From: Streptomyces endocoffeicus | GTDB lineage: Bacteria > Actinomycetota > Actinomycetes > Streptomycetales > Streptomycetaceae | Direction: 5' to 3' | Assembly (NCBI RefSeq): GCF_016741935.1 | Contig: NZ_JAERRG010000027.1 | Location: 1-64,000 of the forward strand | DNA: 64,000 bases | Shown here: piece after piece, positions 17,893-26,776 of the stretch | Numbering within the stretch: position 1 is the stretch's first letter | How the letters are laid out: each line of letters begins with the position of its first letter | Notes under the pieces: generated by a model | Database searches by the model: none | What the model was told of the DNA's origin: nothing | Seen by the model: the letters and a program-made list of their open reading frames with translations, nothing else | Made by a program: the position numbers and the translations under genes

Positions 17893-19289
17893 TGGGATCC
17901 GCTGGTGCTGTGCGACGCGCTGGGTGACGCGTCATGCGGCGCGCTGTGCGACGCGCTGTGCGCCTCGATGTGCGCCTCGATGAAGCGCGCGAGCCTCGCC
18001 GTGCCCTCGTCGATCTCGGCGGGCGTCAGATAGCTGATGGACAGCCGGATGCCGTGGTGGCCACCGGTGCCGGGGTAGAAGTGCGCCATCGGCGTCCAGA
18101 TCACGCCGAAGTCCTGTGCGGATGTGGTCAGTACGGTGTTGTCCACCCGGAACGGGACCCGCATGGTGAGGAAGAAGCCACCACTGGGCTCGTTCCAGCG
18201 CACCCCGAGGGCTTCCCGGCGGGCGGCGGGCAGCCGGGCGTCCAGCCGCCGCAGCACCTCCCGCATCGCCTCGCCGTAGTACGCGGCCGCCTCGGCGTTC
18301 AGCTCCGACAGGCGGCCCCGGGCGCCGAGCAGCGCGCCCGCCACGGCGGCCTGGCTCAGCGACGAGGTGTTGACCGTCACCATGCTCTTGATCTTGGCGA
18401 GTTCGTCCGCCAGCAGCCGCTCACCGCCCGCGGCGTCCCGGACCCGCTGGTCGGCCACGACGAACCCGACCCGGGCGCCGGGGAAGACGGTCTTGGAGTA
18501 CGAGCCCAGGTGCACCACGCGGCGGGCCCGGTCCCGGGACTTCAGCGTCGGCAGCGGGGTGCCGGGGCTCACCTGCCGGTACGGGCTGTCCTCCAGCACC
18601 AGGAAGTCATGGCGCTCGGCGAGCTCCAGCAGCTCCTCCCGGGCCTTCGGGCCCATGGTGTTCCCGGACGGGTTGGAGTGGTCGGGCACGACGTAGAACG
18701 CGCGGGGGCGGCGGCCGCGCGCCCGCTCCGCCAGCACCGCGGCCTCCAGATCGGCGGCGTGGAACCCGTCCTCGCGCTCCTCCACCGGGCACACGGCCAC
18801 ATCCAGCAGCCGGGCCGCGCCGGTGATCCCCACATAGCAGGGGCTGGAGACCAGCAGGACGTCGTCGGGGCCCGCGAAGAGCGCCCGCAGCACCAGCAGC
18901 ATCGCCTCCTGGGCACCGACGGTCACCACGATGGACTCGGCCGGCACATCGGTGTCCTCGTCCACGCGCAGCGAGTCCGCGATGATCTGGCGGATCTGAC
19001 CGGCGGTCGGCCCGTACTGGTACAGCGCGGTGCGGATGTCCGCCGGTGAACTTCCCTGCTCCGCCAGGTGGTCCAGATAGCGGCGGATGTGGGTGAAGAC
19101 CTGCTCGGTGTCGAAGAAGCCGTCGTACGGCCGGCCCGGGGCGAAGGAAATCGCGTCGGGATAGCGATGGGTCACCTCATTGAGGAAGTTCATCGTGTCC
19201 AGCACCGGCTCGGAAACGCTGCCGTGCAGCTCTGCCATTTCCAGATGGTCCCGTGGACGGGTCTGCGCGGCGACGGTGGTTCCTGCCAT
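17889..19289 (-). CDS. hpgT: HpgT, arylglycine aminotransferase
   Basis: This is a fold-type I PLP aminotransferase of 466 aa. The PLP lysine is in GSYSKTVFPGARVGF, and the NPSG motif is present (DHSNPSGN). In glycopeptide pathways HpgT makes both 4-hydroxyphenylglycine and 3,5-dihydroxyphenylglycine from their glyoxylates, usually with tyrosine as donor, which returns hydroxyphenylpyruvate to HmaS. It heads a unit of hpgT-dpgA-dpgB-dpgC-halogenase-hydrolase with overlapping or near-touching genes. The StrR box at 19383-19411 is about 95 bp upstream. The C-terminus has a repetitive Ser/His/Ala tail (HSASHSAPHDASPSASH) that looks like local duplication. Confidence 0.95.
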   Translation of the reverse strand: MAGTTVAAQTRPRDHLEMAELHGSVSEPVLDTMNFLNEVTHRYPDAISFAPGRPYDGFFDTEQVFTHIRRYLDHLAEQGSSPADIRTALYQYGPTAGQIRQIIADSLRVDEDTDVPAESIVVTVGAQEAMLLVLRALFAGPDDVLLVSSPCYVGITGAARLLDVAVCPVEEREDGFHAADLEAAVLAERARGRRPRAFYVVPDHSNPSGNTMGPKAREELLELAERHDFLVLEDSPYRQVSPGTPLPTLKSRDRARRVVHLGSYSKTVFPGARVGFVVADQRVRDAAGGERLLADELAKIKSMVTVNTSSLSQAAVAGALLGARGRLSELNAEAAAYYGEAMREVLRRLDARLPAARREALGVRWNEPSGGFFLTMRVPFRVDNTVLTTSAQDFGVIWTPMAHFYPGTGGHHGIRLSISYLTPAEIDEGTARLARFIEAHIEAHSASHSAPHDASPSASHSTSGSQ

Positions 19290-19312
19290 GAATTCCCCCG
19301 GGCGGCAATTGA

Positions 19313-19338
19313 ATGAGGGCGGCTGTATGAGGGCGGCT
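19313..19338. repeat. 14-bp tandem duplication in the hpgT leader
   Basis: ATGAGGGCGGCT occurs at 19313-19324 and 19327-19338, between the StrR box and the hpgT start. Confidence 0.9.
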
Positions 19339-19382
19339 CGGATACTTCAGCATCACACGTCGGTCGGCCTTTCGACAACGCC

Positions 19383-19411
19383 GTCCAATTGCTCGAACTG
19401 CGCGCTTGGAC
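19383..19411. promoter_or_regulatory. StrR-family operator upstream of hpgT
   Basis: This is a perfect GTCCAA-N17-TTGGAC between pdh (ends 19438, minus) and hpgT (starts 19289, minus). It should activate the hpgT-dpgABC-halogenase-hydrolase unit. Confidence 0.85.
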
Positions 19412-19437
19412 AGGCTTGTCGGCGGCCCTGTGGAGCG

Positions 19438-20580
19438 CTATCCCGCGGGCACCGACTCAGCCGGTGCCCGGTCCCATCCGTCGGCGCCCAGCTTGGCCCC
19501 GATCCGCTCGGCGTCGGCCATGGGAACGGGCACGCGCACCCGCAGCCCGGTCGCCTCCGCGGCCTCCACGGCCTCCACGGCCTCCACGGCGACGTCGTCC
19601 ACGGCGATGCCGAGCGCCGCGACGGCGCCAAGCAGCCGGGCCAGCTCCCCCGGGCGGTCCGGGACCAGGATCCGCAGGCCCGCCTCGGCCACGGGCGGAC
19701 CGGCGCCCGGTCGCGGCAGTCCGGCGAGCCCGGCGACGCCCCGGGCCAGCAGGTCCTCCAGGGTCCGTACGCCCTGGTCATGGCCTCCGTAGTCGTCCTC
19801 GGCGAGCACGTCTTCCTCGGCGAGCAGGTCGAGCGCCGCCGCCACCCGGGACAGATCGGCCCGCAGCTCCCGCACGACCCCCGCCATGGCGGCCGCGTTG
19901 GACCGCAGGATGTCGCTCCACAGCCGGGGGTCCCCGGCGGCGATCCGGGTCACATCGCGCAGCCCCTGACCGGCCAGCAGCGGCACCCCGGCCGGGCCGT
20001 CGCGCAGCCGGGCCGCCATCACGCTGGCCAGCAGATGCGGAACGTGCGAGGTCAGCGCCACCACCTCGTCATGCTCCCGGCTGCGCATGACGACCGGGGC
20101 GGCGCCGCACAACTCCGCGAGCTCCAGACCCCGGTCGAGGGCGGCGCGCGAGGTCAGCCAGTGCGGCGTCAGCGCCCAGGGCCGCCCCCGGAACAGCTCG
20201 GCCCGCGCCGCCAGCGGCCCCGACCGCTCCCGGCCGGCCAGCGGATGGCCGCCGACGTAGCGGGAGGGTTCGGGGGCGCGGGCGAGCACGGCCCGCTCCG
20301 GGCCCGCCTTCACGCTCGCCACATCGGTGTAGACGCGGGCCAGACCGCGCTCCTGGGCCGCGATGAGTGCCTCGGCGATCCGGCTCGGCGGCACCGCGAG
20401 CACGGCCAGGTCGACCGGCTCCGGCGGGTCCTCCGCCCGGCCCGCGCCGAGTGCGGCGGCGGTCCTGGCGGCGGCCCGGTTCCGGTCGGAGAGATACACC
20501 GACACGCCCTGCCCGGTGGCGGCGAGCGCGACCGACGTACCGATGAGGCCGGTGCCGATGACAGCCATCGTGTGCATCAC
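19438..20580 (-). CDS. pdh: Prephenate dehydrogenase
   Basis: This 380-aa enzyme has an N-terminal NAD-binding motif (VIGTGLIGTS), the TyrA landmarks DVASVK, GGHPLAGRE and LTSHVPHLLAS, and a C-terminal ACT-like region (ILVPDRPGELARLLG). It oxidizes prephenate to 4-hydroxyphenylpyruvate, the HmaS substrate, and so raises precursor supply for Hpg and Tyr. It is divergent from hmaS. A short EAVEAVEAAEA segment (near 19,556-19,590) comes from a 9-bp repeat within the ACT-like part. No ribosome site clearly decides between the two adjacent ATGs at 20580 and 20577. Confidence 0.93.
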   Translation of the reverse strand: MMHTMAVIGTGLIGTSVALAATGQGVSVYLSDRNRAAARTAAALGAGRAEDPPEPVDLAVLAVPPSRIAEALIAAQERGLARVYTDVASVKAGPERAVLARAPEPSRYVGGHPLAGRERSGPLAARAELFRGRPWALTPHWLTSRAALDRGLELAELCGAAPVVMRSREHDEVVALTSHVPHLLASVMAARLRDGPAGVPLLAGQGLRDVTRIAAGDPRLWSDILRSNAAAMAGVVRELRADLSRVAAALDLLAEEDVLAEDDYGGHDQGVRTLEDLLARGVAGLAGLPRPGAGPPVAEAGLRILVPDRPGELARLLGAVAALGIAVDDVAVEAVEAVEAAEATGLRVRVPVPMADAERIGAKLGADGWDRAPAESVPAG

Positions 20581-20763
20581 AAGACATCACCCGTCCCGTC
20601 CAAGAGGACCGCGACCCGGAAACACAAAACACGGCACAGCTTATGGAGAAGGCCCGGCGTCCACGAGTTCCGCTAACCGCCGTAATGGCATCGATGGCTG
20701 GACGCGCTTATGGCCGCCTAAAGTTCTGCGGGCTCGGTTTTCTTCCGCATCTGGGGGGCCATC

Positions 20764-21930
20764 ATGACGAATTCACCAAATGCCGCGGAGCCGCTCGCGG
20801 ATCTCGCCATCGACTATGTCGAGTTGTATGTGGAGAACCTGGATTCGAGCGCGTTCCAGTGGGTCGACCGGTATGCGTTCGCCATCGTCGGCAGCGGCGG
20901 TTCCGCGGACCACCGCAGCCTGGCACTGCGGCACGGCGAGATCACGCTGGTGCTCACCCAGGCGACCTCCGACCGCCACCCCGCCTCGGCGTACGTGCTC
21001 AGCCACGGCGACGGCGTCGCGGACATCGCGCTGCGCACCGCCGATGTGCGGGCGGCCTTCGAGGTGGCGGTGGCGAACGGTGCCGGTGTCCACCTGCAAC
21101 CGGTCCGGCACACCGGTGACGGCCCGTCCGTCACCGCCGCCGTGCACGGCTTCGGGGACGTGGTCCACACCCTGGTCCAGCGCGCGCCGGACGCGGGCCC
21201 CGGACTGCCCGCGGGTTTCGTGCCGACGGACGGCCAGCAGCGGCCCGACGGACCGGGCGCCGAGGTGGGTCCGATCGAGGCGGGCCCGGCCGAGGTCGGT
21301 CCGGTCGAGGCGGGCCCGGCCGAGGTGGGTCTGCTCGACATCGACCACATCGCGGTCTGTCTCGGCACCGGCGACCTCGGCCCGGCCGTCGCGTACTACC
21401 AGCGGGCACTGGGCTTCCGGGACGTCTTCGCGGAGCACATCGTCGTCGGCGCCCAGGCGATGCACTCGAAGGTCGTACAGAGCCCGTCCGGCGCCGTCAC
21501 CCTCACCCTCATCGAGCCCGACGACACGGCCCTGCCGGGGCAGATCGACGAGTTCCTGAAGAGCCACCAGGGCTCGGGCGTGCAGCACCTGGCCTTCTCC
21601 TCGCACGACGCCGTCGGCTCCGTGCGCGCCCTGTCCGACCGCGGCGTCACCTTCCTCACCACGCCCGACGCCTACTACGACCTGCTGGGTGAGCGGATCG
21701 GCCTCAGCCCGCGGCGCCTCGCCGATCTGCGCGCCACCGGGGTGCTCGCGGACGAGGACCACGACGGGCAGCTGTTCCAGATCTTCACGGCCTCCACCCA
21801 CCCGCGGCACACCCTCTTCTACGAGGTCATCGAGCGGCAGGGCGCCCAGACCTTCGGCAGCGCGAACATCAAGGCGCTGTACGAGGCCGTGGAGCTGGAG
21901 AGGACCGGGCAGCGTGACTTCCGGCGCTGA
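20764..21930 (+). CDS. hmaS: HmaS, 4-hydroxymandelate synthase
   Basis: This 388-aa Fe(II) dioxygenase of the HPPD family has two VOC halves. Metal ligands are visible as His in DIDHIAVCL, His in GVQHLAFSSHD and Glu in LFYEVIERQGA. It converts 4-hydroxyphenylpyruvate to 4-hydroxymandelate, the first committed step to Hpg. Distinguishing it from HPPD rests on context (hmo and hpgT nearby). The linker between the halves holds a 30-bp duplication (VGPIEAGPAE / VGPVEAGPAE). hmo overlaps its end by 17 bp. No complete StrR box is present upstream. Confidence 0.93.
   Translation: MTNSPNAAEPLADLAIDYVELYVENLDSSAFQWVDRYAFAIVGSGGSADHRSLALRHGEITLVLTQATSDRHPASAYVLSHGDGVADIALRTADVRAAFEVAVANGAGVHLQPVRHTGDGPSVTAAVHGFGDVVHTLVQRAPDAGPGLPAGFVPTDGQQRPDGPGAEVGPIEAGPAEVGPVEAGPAEVGLLDIDHIAVCLGTGDLGPAVAYYQRALGFRDVFAEHIVVGAQAMHSKVVQSPSGAVTLTLIEPDDTALPGQIDEFLKSHQGSGVQHLAFSSHDAVGSVRALSDRGVTFLTTPDAYYDLLGERIGLSPRRLADLRATGVLADEDHDGQLFQIFTASTHPRHTLFYEVIERQGAQTFGSANIKALYEAVELERTGQRDFRR
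21265..21324 (+). repeat. 30-bp in-frame duplication in hmaS
   Basis: Two tandem 30-bp copies encode VGPIEAGPAE and VGPVEAGPAE in the linker between the two VOC halves, outside the metal-binding core. Confidence 0.92.
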
Positions 21931-23041
21931 CCGCACCGTTCGCGGTGCGGCCGAGGCAGCCGCTGACGCCGTCGGCGATGTCGAGTGCCTGGCCGACCTC
22001 GAGCGCGCCGCCGCCGCCGCCCTGCCGCCCGACGTCCGGGACTTCGTGGCGGGCGGCAGCGGTGACGAGCTGACGCTGGCTGCCAACCGCGCGGCGTTCG
22101 ACCGCACCTTCCTCGTGCCCCGGGTGCTGCGGGACGTCTCGCGGTGCACGACGGAGGCCACGCTGCTCGGCCGTCCGGCGGCGCTGCCGCTGGCGGTGGC
22201 CCCGGTGGCGTATCACCGGCTGGTGAGCGAGGACGGTGAACTGGCCACCGCCCGGGCGGCGAAGGCCGCGGGGGTGCCGTTCGCGGTCTCCACGCTGAGC
22301 AGTGTGCCGGTCGAGGAGATCACGGCGGTCGGCGGGGCGGTCTGGTTCCAGCTGTACTGGCTGCGCGACGGCGCCCGGACGCTGGAGCTCGCCCGCCGGG
22401 CGGAGGACGCGGGCTGTGCGGCGCTCATGCTCACCGTGGACGTGCCGTGGATGGGCCGCCGGCCGCGGGACATCCGCAATCGGTTCACGCTCCCGGCCGG
22501 GGTGCGGGCCGCCAACATCGACGCGGGCGGGACGGCACACCTCCGGCCCGCCGGTGCCTCGGCCGTGGCCGCGCACACCGGTGAGATGTTCTCCCCGGCG
22601 CTGACCTGGGCCATGGTGGACCGGCTGCGGGAGCATACGCGGCTGCCGCTGGTGCTCAAGGGCGTCCTGGCGCGCGAGGACGCGCTGCGCGCCGCCGAGT
22701 CCGGGGTCAACGCGCTGGTGGTCTCCAACCACGGCGGCCGTCAGCTCGACGGGGCCGTGCCGAGCCTGGACGCGCTGGCCGAGCTGGCACCCGTGCTCGA
22801 CGGCCGCTGCGAGCTGCTGCTCGACGGCGGTGTCCGCAGCGGTACGGACATCCTCCGGGCCCTGGCCCTCGGCGCGGCCGGGGTGCTGGTGGGGCGGCCG
22901 GTGATCTGGGGTCTGGCCGCGTCCGGGGAGGCGGGTGCGCGGCGGGTGTTCGAGCTGCTGGCCGCCGAACTGCGGTCGTCCCTGGGGCTGGCGGGCTGCG
23001 CCGATGTCACCGAGGCCCGGAGCCTGCGCACCGTACGGTGA
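21914..23041 (+). CDS. hmo: Hmo, 4-hydroxymandelate oxidase
   Basis: This 375-aa FMN-dependent alpha-hydroxyacid oxidase has the active-site block SNHGGRQLDG (catalytic His and Arg), LVLKGVLAREDA with the conserved Lys, and LLLDGGVRSGTDILRALALGA for FMN phosphate. It oxidizes 4-hydroxymandelate to 4-hydroxyphenylglyoxylate, the HpgT substrate. The GTG at 21914 lies inside the end of hmaS, implying translational coupling. A strong hairpin terminator follows directly. It is the last recognizable biosynthetic gene of the cluster on this side. Confidence 0.95.
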   Translation: MTSGADRTVRGAAEAAADAVGDVECLADLERAAAAALPPDVRDFVAGGSGDELTLAANRAAFDRTFLVPRVLRDVSRCTTEATLLGRPAALPLAVAPVAYHRLVSEDGELATARAAKAAGVPFAVSTLSSVPVEEITAVGGAVWFQLYWLRDGARTLELARRAEDAGCAALMLTVDVPWMGRRPRDIRNRFTLPAGVRAANIDAGGTAHLRPAGASAVAAHTGEMFSPALTWAMVDRLREHTRLPLVLKGVLAREDALRAAESGVNALVVSNHGGRQLDGAVPSLDALAELAPVLDGRCELLLDGGVRSGTDILRALALGAAGVLVGRPVIWGLAASGEAGARRVFELLAAELRSSLGLAGCADVTEARSLRTVR

Positions 23042-23055
23042 GCGGCGTCCGCGGA

Positions 23056-23098
23056 GGCGGTCCGGCCAGGACGGGCCCCTCGTCCTGGCCGGACCGCC
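23056..23098. terminator. Perfect 18-bp hairpin terminator after hmo
   Basis: An 18-bp perfect stem (left arm begins GGCGGTCCGGCC) with a 7-nt loop starts 15 bp after the hmo stop. No U-tract follows, as is common in Streptomyces. It may also end transcription of the convergent lacI. Confidence 0.85.
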
Positions 23099-23123
23099 GT
23101 GTCGGCACATGGGCTCGGCCCGC

Positions 23124-23156
23124 GTGTCCAACCACGGATTCCCGCTGGTTGGACAC
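23124..23156. promoter_or_regulatory. Orphan StrR-family operator
   Basis: GTGTCCAACC-N13-GGTTGGACAC is a perfect 10-bp-arm inverted repeat containing GTCCAA-N17-TTGGAC. It lies between the hmo terminator and the 3' end of a convergent lacI, so no start codon is near in either direction. It may be the remnant of a promoter separated from its gene. Confidence 0.85.
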
Positions 23157-23187
23157 TGCCGCACCAGCGGGCGGGAAGTGGCCGCGG

Positions 23188-24183
23188 TCAGGAGGGAGCC
23201 GGGCCCGTGCTGGCGCGGATCACCAGCTCGGGGTCGAACAGCAGCTCACCGGTGGGCACATCGCGATTGCTGACCAGGGCCAGCACCGTACGGCCGACTT
23301 CCAGCGCGAGCCGGTCGGCGGGCTGACGCACCGTGGTGAGCGGAGGGTCCACGAACTCGGTGATCATCGTCCCGTCGTATCCCACCACCGAGATGTCCTC
23401 GGGCACCGAGCGGCCCTGGCGCCGCACCCCGCGGATGGCGCCGAGTGCCATGTAGTCACTCGCCGCGACGATCGCGGTAGCGCCGAGACCGAGCAGGGTG
23501 GTGGCGGCCGACTGGCCGCCCTCGACGGTGTACGACTGCCGGATCACCCAGCGCTCGGGGTCCTCGATGCCGCGCTTCGCCATGGCCGTGCGGAATCCCT
23601 CGACCCGCTTGTCGGCCGGGTGGTTGCCCACCGGGCCGGAGGCCATGCCGATCCTGCGGTGTCCGAGCCGGTGAAGGTGGTCGACGGCCAGTTCGGCGGC
23701 CAGGACGTCATCGGTGGAGAACACGGGCGCGGGCACACCGTCCGCGAACTCCCCGTTGATGGCCACATAGGGAATACGGCGCGTCCGCAGCATCTCGTAG
23801 GTCTCGAGATCCGCTCCCTCGACCGTGTTCGACGCGGAGAGGAACACCACCGCCGCGATGCCCTTGTCCACCAGGGAGGCGATGAAGTCGCGCTCCTGGA
23901 CACCGCCGGGGAACGCGGGGCACACCACCGTCTTCAGGCCATGGGGTGCGAGCGAGGACTCGATCCGCTCGGCCACGTCCGCGAAGAACGGATTGGACAC
24001 GTGCTCGGTGAGCAGGGCGACCAGCTGGCCTTGGGTCGGGCGTTCGTAGCCGAGCTCGGCCATGGCCTGCTCAACGGTGTCGCGGGTCTTCTTGGAGACT
24101 CCCGGCCGCCGGTTGATCACACGGCTGACGGTCGCCTCGCTGACCCCTGCCCGCGTGGCGACCTCGGTGATCCCCACCTTCAC
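23188..24183 (-). CDS. LacI-family regulator of the GH36 sugar operon
   Basis: This 331-aa repressor has an N-terminal helix-turn-helix (GITEVATRAGVSEATVSRVINRR) and a periplasmic-binding-like sugar domain. The GTG at 24183 overlaps the GH36 stop (GTGA), so it is the last gene of the SBP-permease-permease-GH36-lacI operon and probably represses it. A candidate operator lies at 29133-29152. The effector is likely an oligosaccharide or its product; which one is not readable. Confidence 0.92.
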   Translation of the reverse strand: MKVGITEVATRAGVSEATVSRVINRRPGVSKKTRDTVEQAMAELGYERPTQGQLVALLTEHVSNPFFADVAERIESSLAPHGLKTVVCPAFPGGVQERDFIASLVDKGIAAVVFLSASNTVEGADLETYEMLRTRRIPYVAINGEFADGVPAPVFSTDDVLAAELAVDHLHRLGHRRIGMASGPVGNHPADKRVEGFRTAMAKRGIEDPERWVIRQSYTVEGGQSAATTLLGLGATAIVAASDYMALGAIRGVRRQGRSVPEDISVVGYDGTMITEFVDPPLTTVRQPADRLALEVGRTVLALVSNRDVPTGELLFDPELVIRASTGPAPS

Positions 24184-25946
24184 TGTGTGCCGCCTTCCCT
24201 GATCCGGAGTGTGGCCAGTCCCATGCTCGGTACGGGCACCGTGTGCAAGCCGGGTGTGAGCACCCGCCGACACCGGTCGATGATACGGCCACGGGGGTCG
24301 TGCACCGTGATGTCCGCGGTGCGGGCGTCTCCCTCCGCCGCCACGGTGAGCCGGTCCGCCGGGCCCGCGTTGACCAGCACGATCTCCTGCTGCCCGGCGG
24401 GCCGCAGCGGTACGACGCGGTCGCTGTGCACATCGATGACGCACACTCCATGGGCGGCCGAACGGACCAGCGGGTAGAGCTCGTCGGGGCGCCCGGGCTC
24501 GACCGTTCCGTCCAGCAGCTGCGGACGCAGACGGCGCCATTCGGCGAGCCAGAACCCGATCGCCTCACGGTGGGCCGCGGGGAGCCGGTCCAGTCGCACC
24601 GAAAGCTGCGGTACGGAGTGGAGGGTGCCGATGAGCTGGCGCACCGCGGCCTCGACCGGCGCGGAAGGATCCCACAGCAGCATGTCGGAATGGACCGCGC
24701 CACCGACGGTGAGAAGTGAGGTGTCGATGGTGCGGACCCGGTTGGCGATGGCGTCCGCGGGGCAGTCGAGGGAACGCATCATATTGCCGTACGGAGCCAT
24801 CCCGGGACCGGTGTACGGCTGGCGCAGTTCCAGCAGCACATCGGGGCGGATGGTCTGCAGCGCGCACCGCAGGTCGGTCAGGAGGAGGGCCATGGCCGCT
24901 CCGACGTCCCCGGCGCCGTCGCCCGCGTACACCATGGCCTGGTCGAGGAAGTCCACCTTCAGGCCGTCGAGTCCGTGGTCGCGCACCAGGCGGACGCAAC
25001 GCTCGACGATCCGGGAGCGCACCTCCGGGTGGCGGGGGTCCAGGACGGCGGCGCCGGGGACCGTGGCGGGGCGCGTGGCGTACGGTGCCCACTCCCGGTG
25101 GCATGCGGCCCGTGGGCCCAGCAGGAGCGGGGCGATCCAGACCAGGTAGCGCAGTCCGTGGCCGCGGACCCGGGCGACATGTGCGGTGAAGTCGGGGAAC
25201 TTGGCCCCGTCCGGCTCCCAGTCGCCGCAGCCCGCGTAGCCGCGCCCGTGGCCGTGGCGTTGCCACCCGTCGTCCAGGATCAGGACTCCGCAGCCGAGGT
25301 CGGCGGCCAGCCGGGCCTGGGTCTCCACGGACACCGCGTCCACCTGCTGGTTGAAGGCGTACCAGGTGGAGTAGACGGGGGTGCGGGCGCTGTCGGGCAC
25401 CGGCAGCGCCGCCACCTCGGCGGTGAACCAGGCGCGCAGGACGCGCAGCGCCGCGGCGACCGACTCCGCGCGCGGTACGAGCAGCAACCGGTGCGGGCCG
25501 TTCGACGCGGGCAGATGGACATGGACGACATAGGTGTCGTTCTCCTCCGAGACCCCGAACCGCAGGGCGGTCTCCGGAACCGGATCGACGGCCGCGAAGG
25601 TCAGCAGAGTGGCGCCGGAGTGGTCGTAGAGGCACCCCGCCGCGTGTCCGCCGACCAGGGAGGCCACCGACCGCCCCGCCCAGTCGGCGGGCAGGGTGCG
25701 ATGCCATCCGACGCGCGGATGCCAGTATCCGGCGGCATCCCCGAGCGGTACGGAGAACCGCACCTCGACGGGGGCGCCATCGGCCCGCAGCCACAGGGTG
25801 CTGGGCCCCCCGGGCTCCTCCACAAGGTCCCAGGAGACATCCGCACCGGGGGCCGCCACCGCGATGCTCACTCCGTCGAGCAGCGGCTCACAGGCCGCGG
25901 GAGCCAGCTCCGCGGTGGTGACGGCCTGGTGGGTCGCGTGGGACAT
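24180..25946 (-). CDS. GH36-family alpha-galactosidase-like enzyme
   Basis: This 588-aa protein has a beta-sandwich N-terminal part and a (beta/alpha)8 barrel. The GH36 nucleophile is in GLKVDFLD, and the acid/base region is RSLDCPADAIANR. DDGWQ and WIAPLLLG are typical substrate-loop segments. No signal peptide is present, so it acts in the cytoplasm on oligosaccharides imported by the adjacent ABC system. Alpha-galactosidase is the likeliest activity, but GH36 also includes other alpha-glycosidases. The start at 25946 has a GAAGGAG site overlapping the end of the permease gene. Confidence 0.85.
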   Translation of the reverse strand: MSHATHQAVTTAELAPAACEPLLDGVSIAVAAPGADVSWDLVEEPGGPSTLWLRADGAPVEVRFSVPLGDAAGYWHPRVGWHRTLPADWAGRSVASLVGGHAAGCLYDHSGATLLTFAAVDPVPETALRFGVSEENDTYVVHVHLPASNGPHRLLLVPRAESVAAALRVLRAWFTAEVAALPVPDSARTPVYSTWYAFNQQVDAVSVETQARLAADLGCGVLILDDGWQRHGHGRGYAGCGDWEPDGAKFPDFTAHVARVRGHGLRYLVWIAPLLLGPRAACHREWAPYATRPATVPGAAVLDPRHPEVRSRIVERCVRLVRDHGLDGLKVDFLDQAMVYAGDGAGDVGAAMALLLTDLRCALQTIRPDVLLELRQPYTGPGMAPYGNMMRSLDCPADAIANRVRTIDTSLLTVGGAVHSDMLLWDPSAPVEAAVRQLIGTLHSVPQLSVRLDRLPAAHREAIGFWLAEWRRLRPQLLDGTVEPGRPDELYPLVRSAAHGVCVIDVHSDRVVPLRPAGQQEIVLVNAGPADRLTVAAEGDARTADITVHDPRGRIIDRCRRVLTPGLHTVPVPSMGLATLRIREGGTQ

Positions 25947-25948
25947 GG

Positions 25949-26776
25949 TCACTCCTTCACGGCACCGGCCAGCAGGCCGGAGACAAAGTGGCGTTGCAGC
26001 ACGAGGAAGACGACGGCCATCGGCACCGCGGCGACGGCGGTACCGGTGAGGATGGCCCCGTAGTCGGTGTTGTTGAGCCCCTGGAGAGCGGCGAGTGCCA
26101 CGGGGATGGTGAACGACTGGCTGTCGCGCAGCACGATCAGCGGCCAGATGAAGTCGTTCCACTGGTAGAGGAAGAGGAAGATGGCGAGTGCCGCGAGGGC
26201 GGGTCTCATCGGTGGGAGGACCACTTTCCAGAACAGCCGCAGCTCGCCGCAGCCGTCCATCCGGGCCGAGTCGAGCAGCTCATCGGGGAGGGCGGCCATC
26301 GACTGGCGCATGAGGAAGATGCCGAACGGCAGAGCAAGGTTCGGCATGACCACGGCCTGGTAGGTGTTGAGCCACTCCAGCTGGGCCATCAGTTTGAACA
26401 GCGGGATCAGCGTCACCTGGACCGGGATCACCAGCCCGAGCATCAGCAGTCCGAACAGCGCTTCGCGCCCCCTGAAGCGGTACTTGGCGAAGCCGTATCC
26501 GGCGAGGGTGCACACCGCGCCGGCGCACAGGGTGTAAATGGCCGCGATCAGCGTGGAGTTGAGCACCACGCGACCGAAGGACGCGGTCCGCTGGAGGGTG
26601 TCGAGGTTTTCCGCGAGGTGGCCGCCGGGCAGCAGGGGCGGGGGGCTGTCGAAGATCTCACGGCTGCTGTGGGTACTGGCGATGATCAGCCAGTAGAGGG
26701 GGATGACCACCGCGGCCAAGGTGATGGCGAGCGAGGAGGTCAGCAGGATGGCATGGCGGCGCCGCGCGGGTCTCAT
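25949..26776 (-). CDS. Sugar ABC transporter permease (MalG type)
   Basis: This 275-aa permease has six predicted membrane segments. The EAA-type loop that contacts the ATPase is visible as DELLDSARMDGCGELRLFWKVVLP. It is the second permease of a CUT1 importer. It overlaps the upstream permease by an ATGA and is followed 2 bp later by the GH36 start. No ATPase gene is in the operon, as is normal in Streptomyces, where a shared MsiK-type ATPase serves many importers. Confidence 0.93.
   Translation of the reverse strand: MRPARRRHAILLTSSLAITLAAVVIPLYWLIIASTHSSREIFDSPPPLLPGGHLAENLDTLQRTASFGRVVLNSTLIAAIYTLCAGAVCTLAGYGFAKYRFRGREALFGLLMLGLVIPVQVTLIPLFKLMAQLEWLNTYQAVVMPNLALPFGIFLMRQSMAALPDELLDSARMDGCGELRLFWKVVLPPMRPALAALAIFLFLYQWNDFIWPLIVLRDSQSFTIPVALAALQGLNNTDYGAILTGTAVAAVPMAVVFLVLQRHFVSGLLAGAVKE

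Noticed and set aside
20598..20703. GTCCAA, GTCCAC and CTGGAC half-sites between pdh and hmaS
   Set aside because: None has a partner at the 17-bp spacing, so no operator is called.
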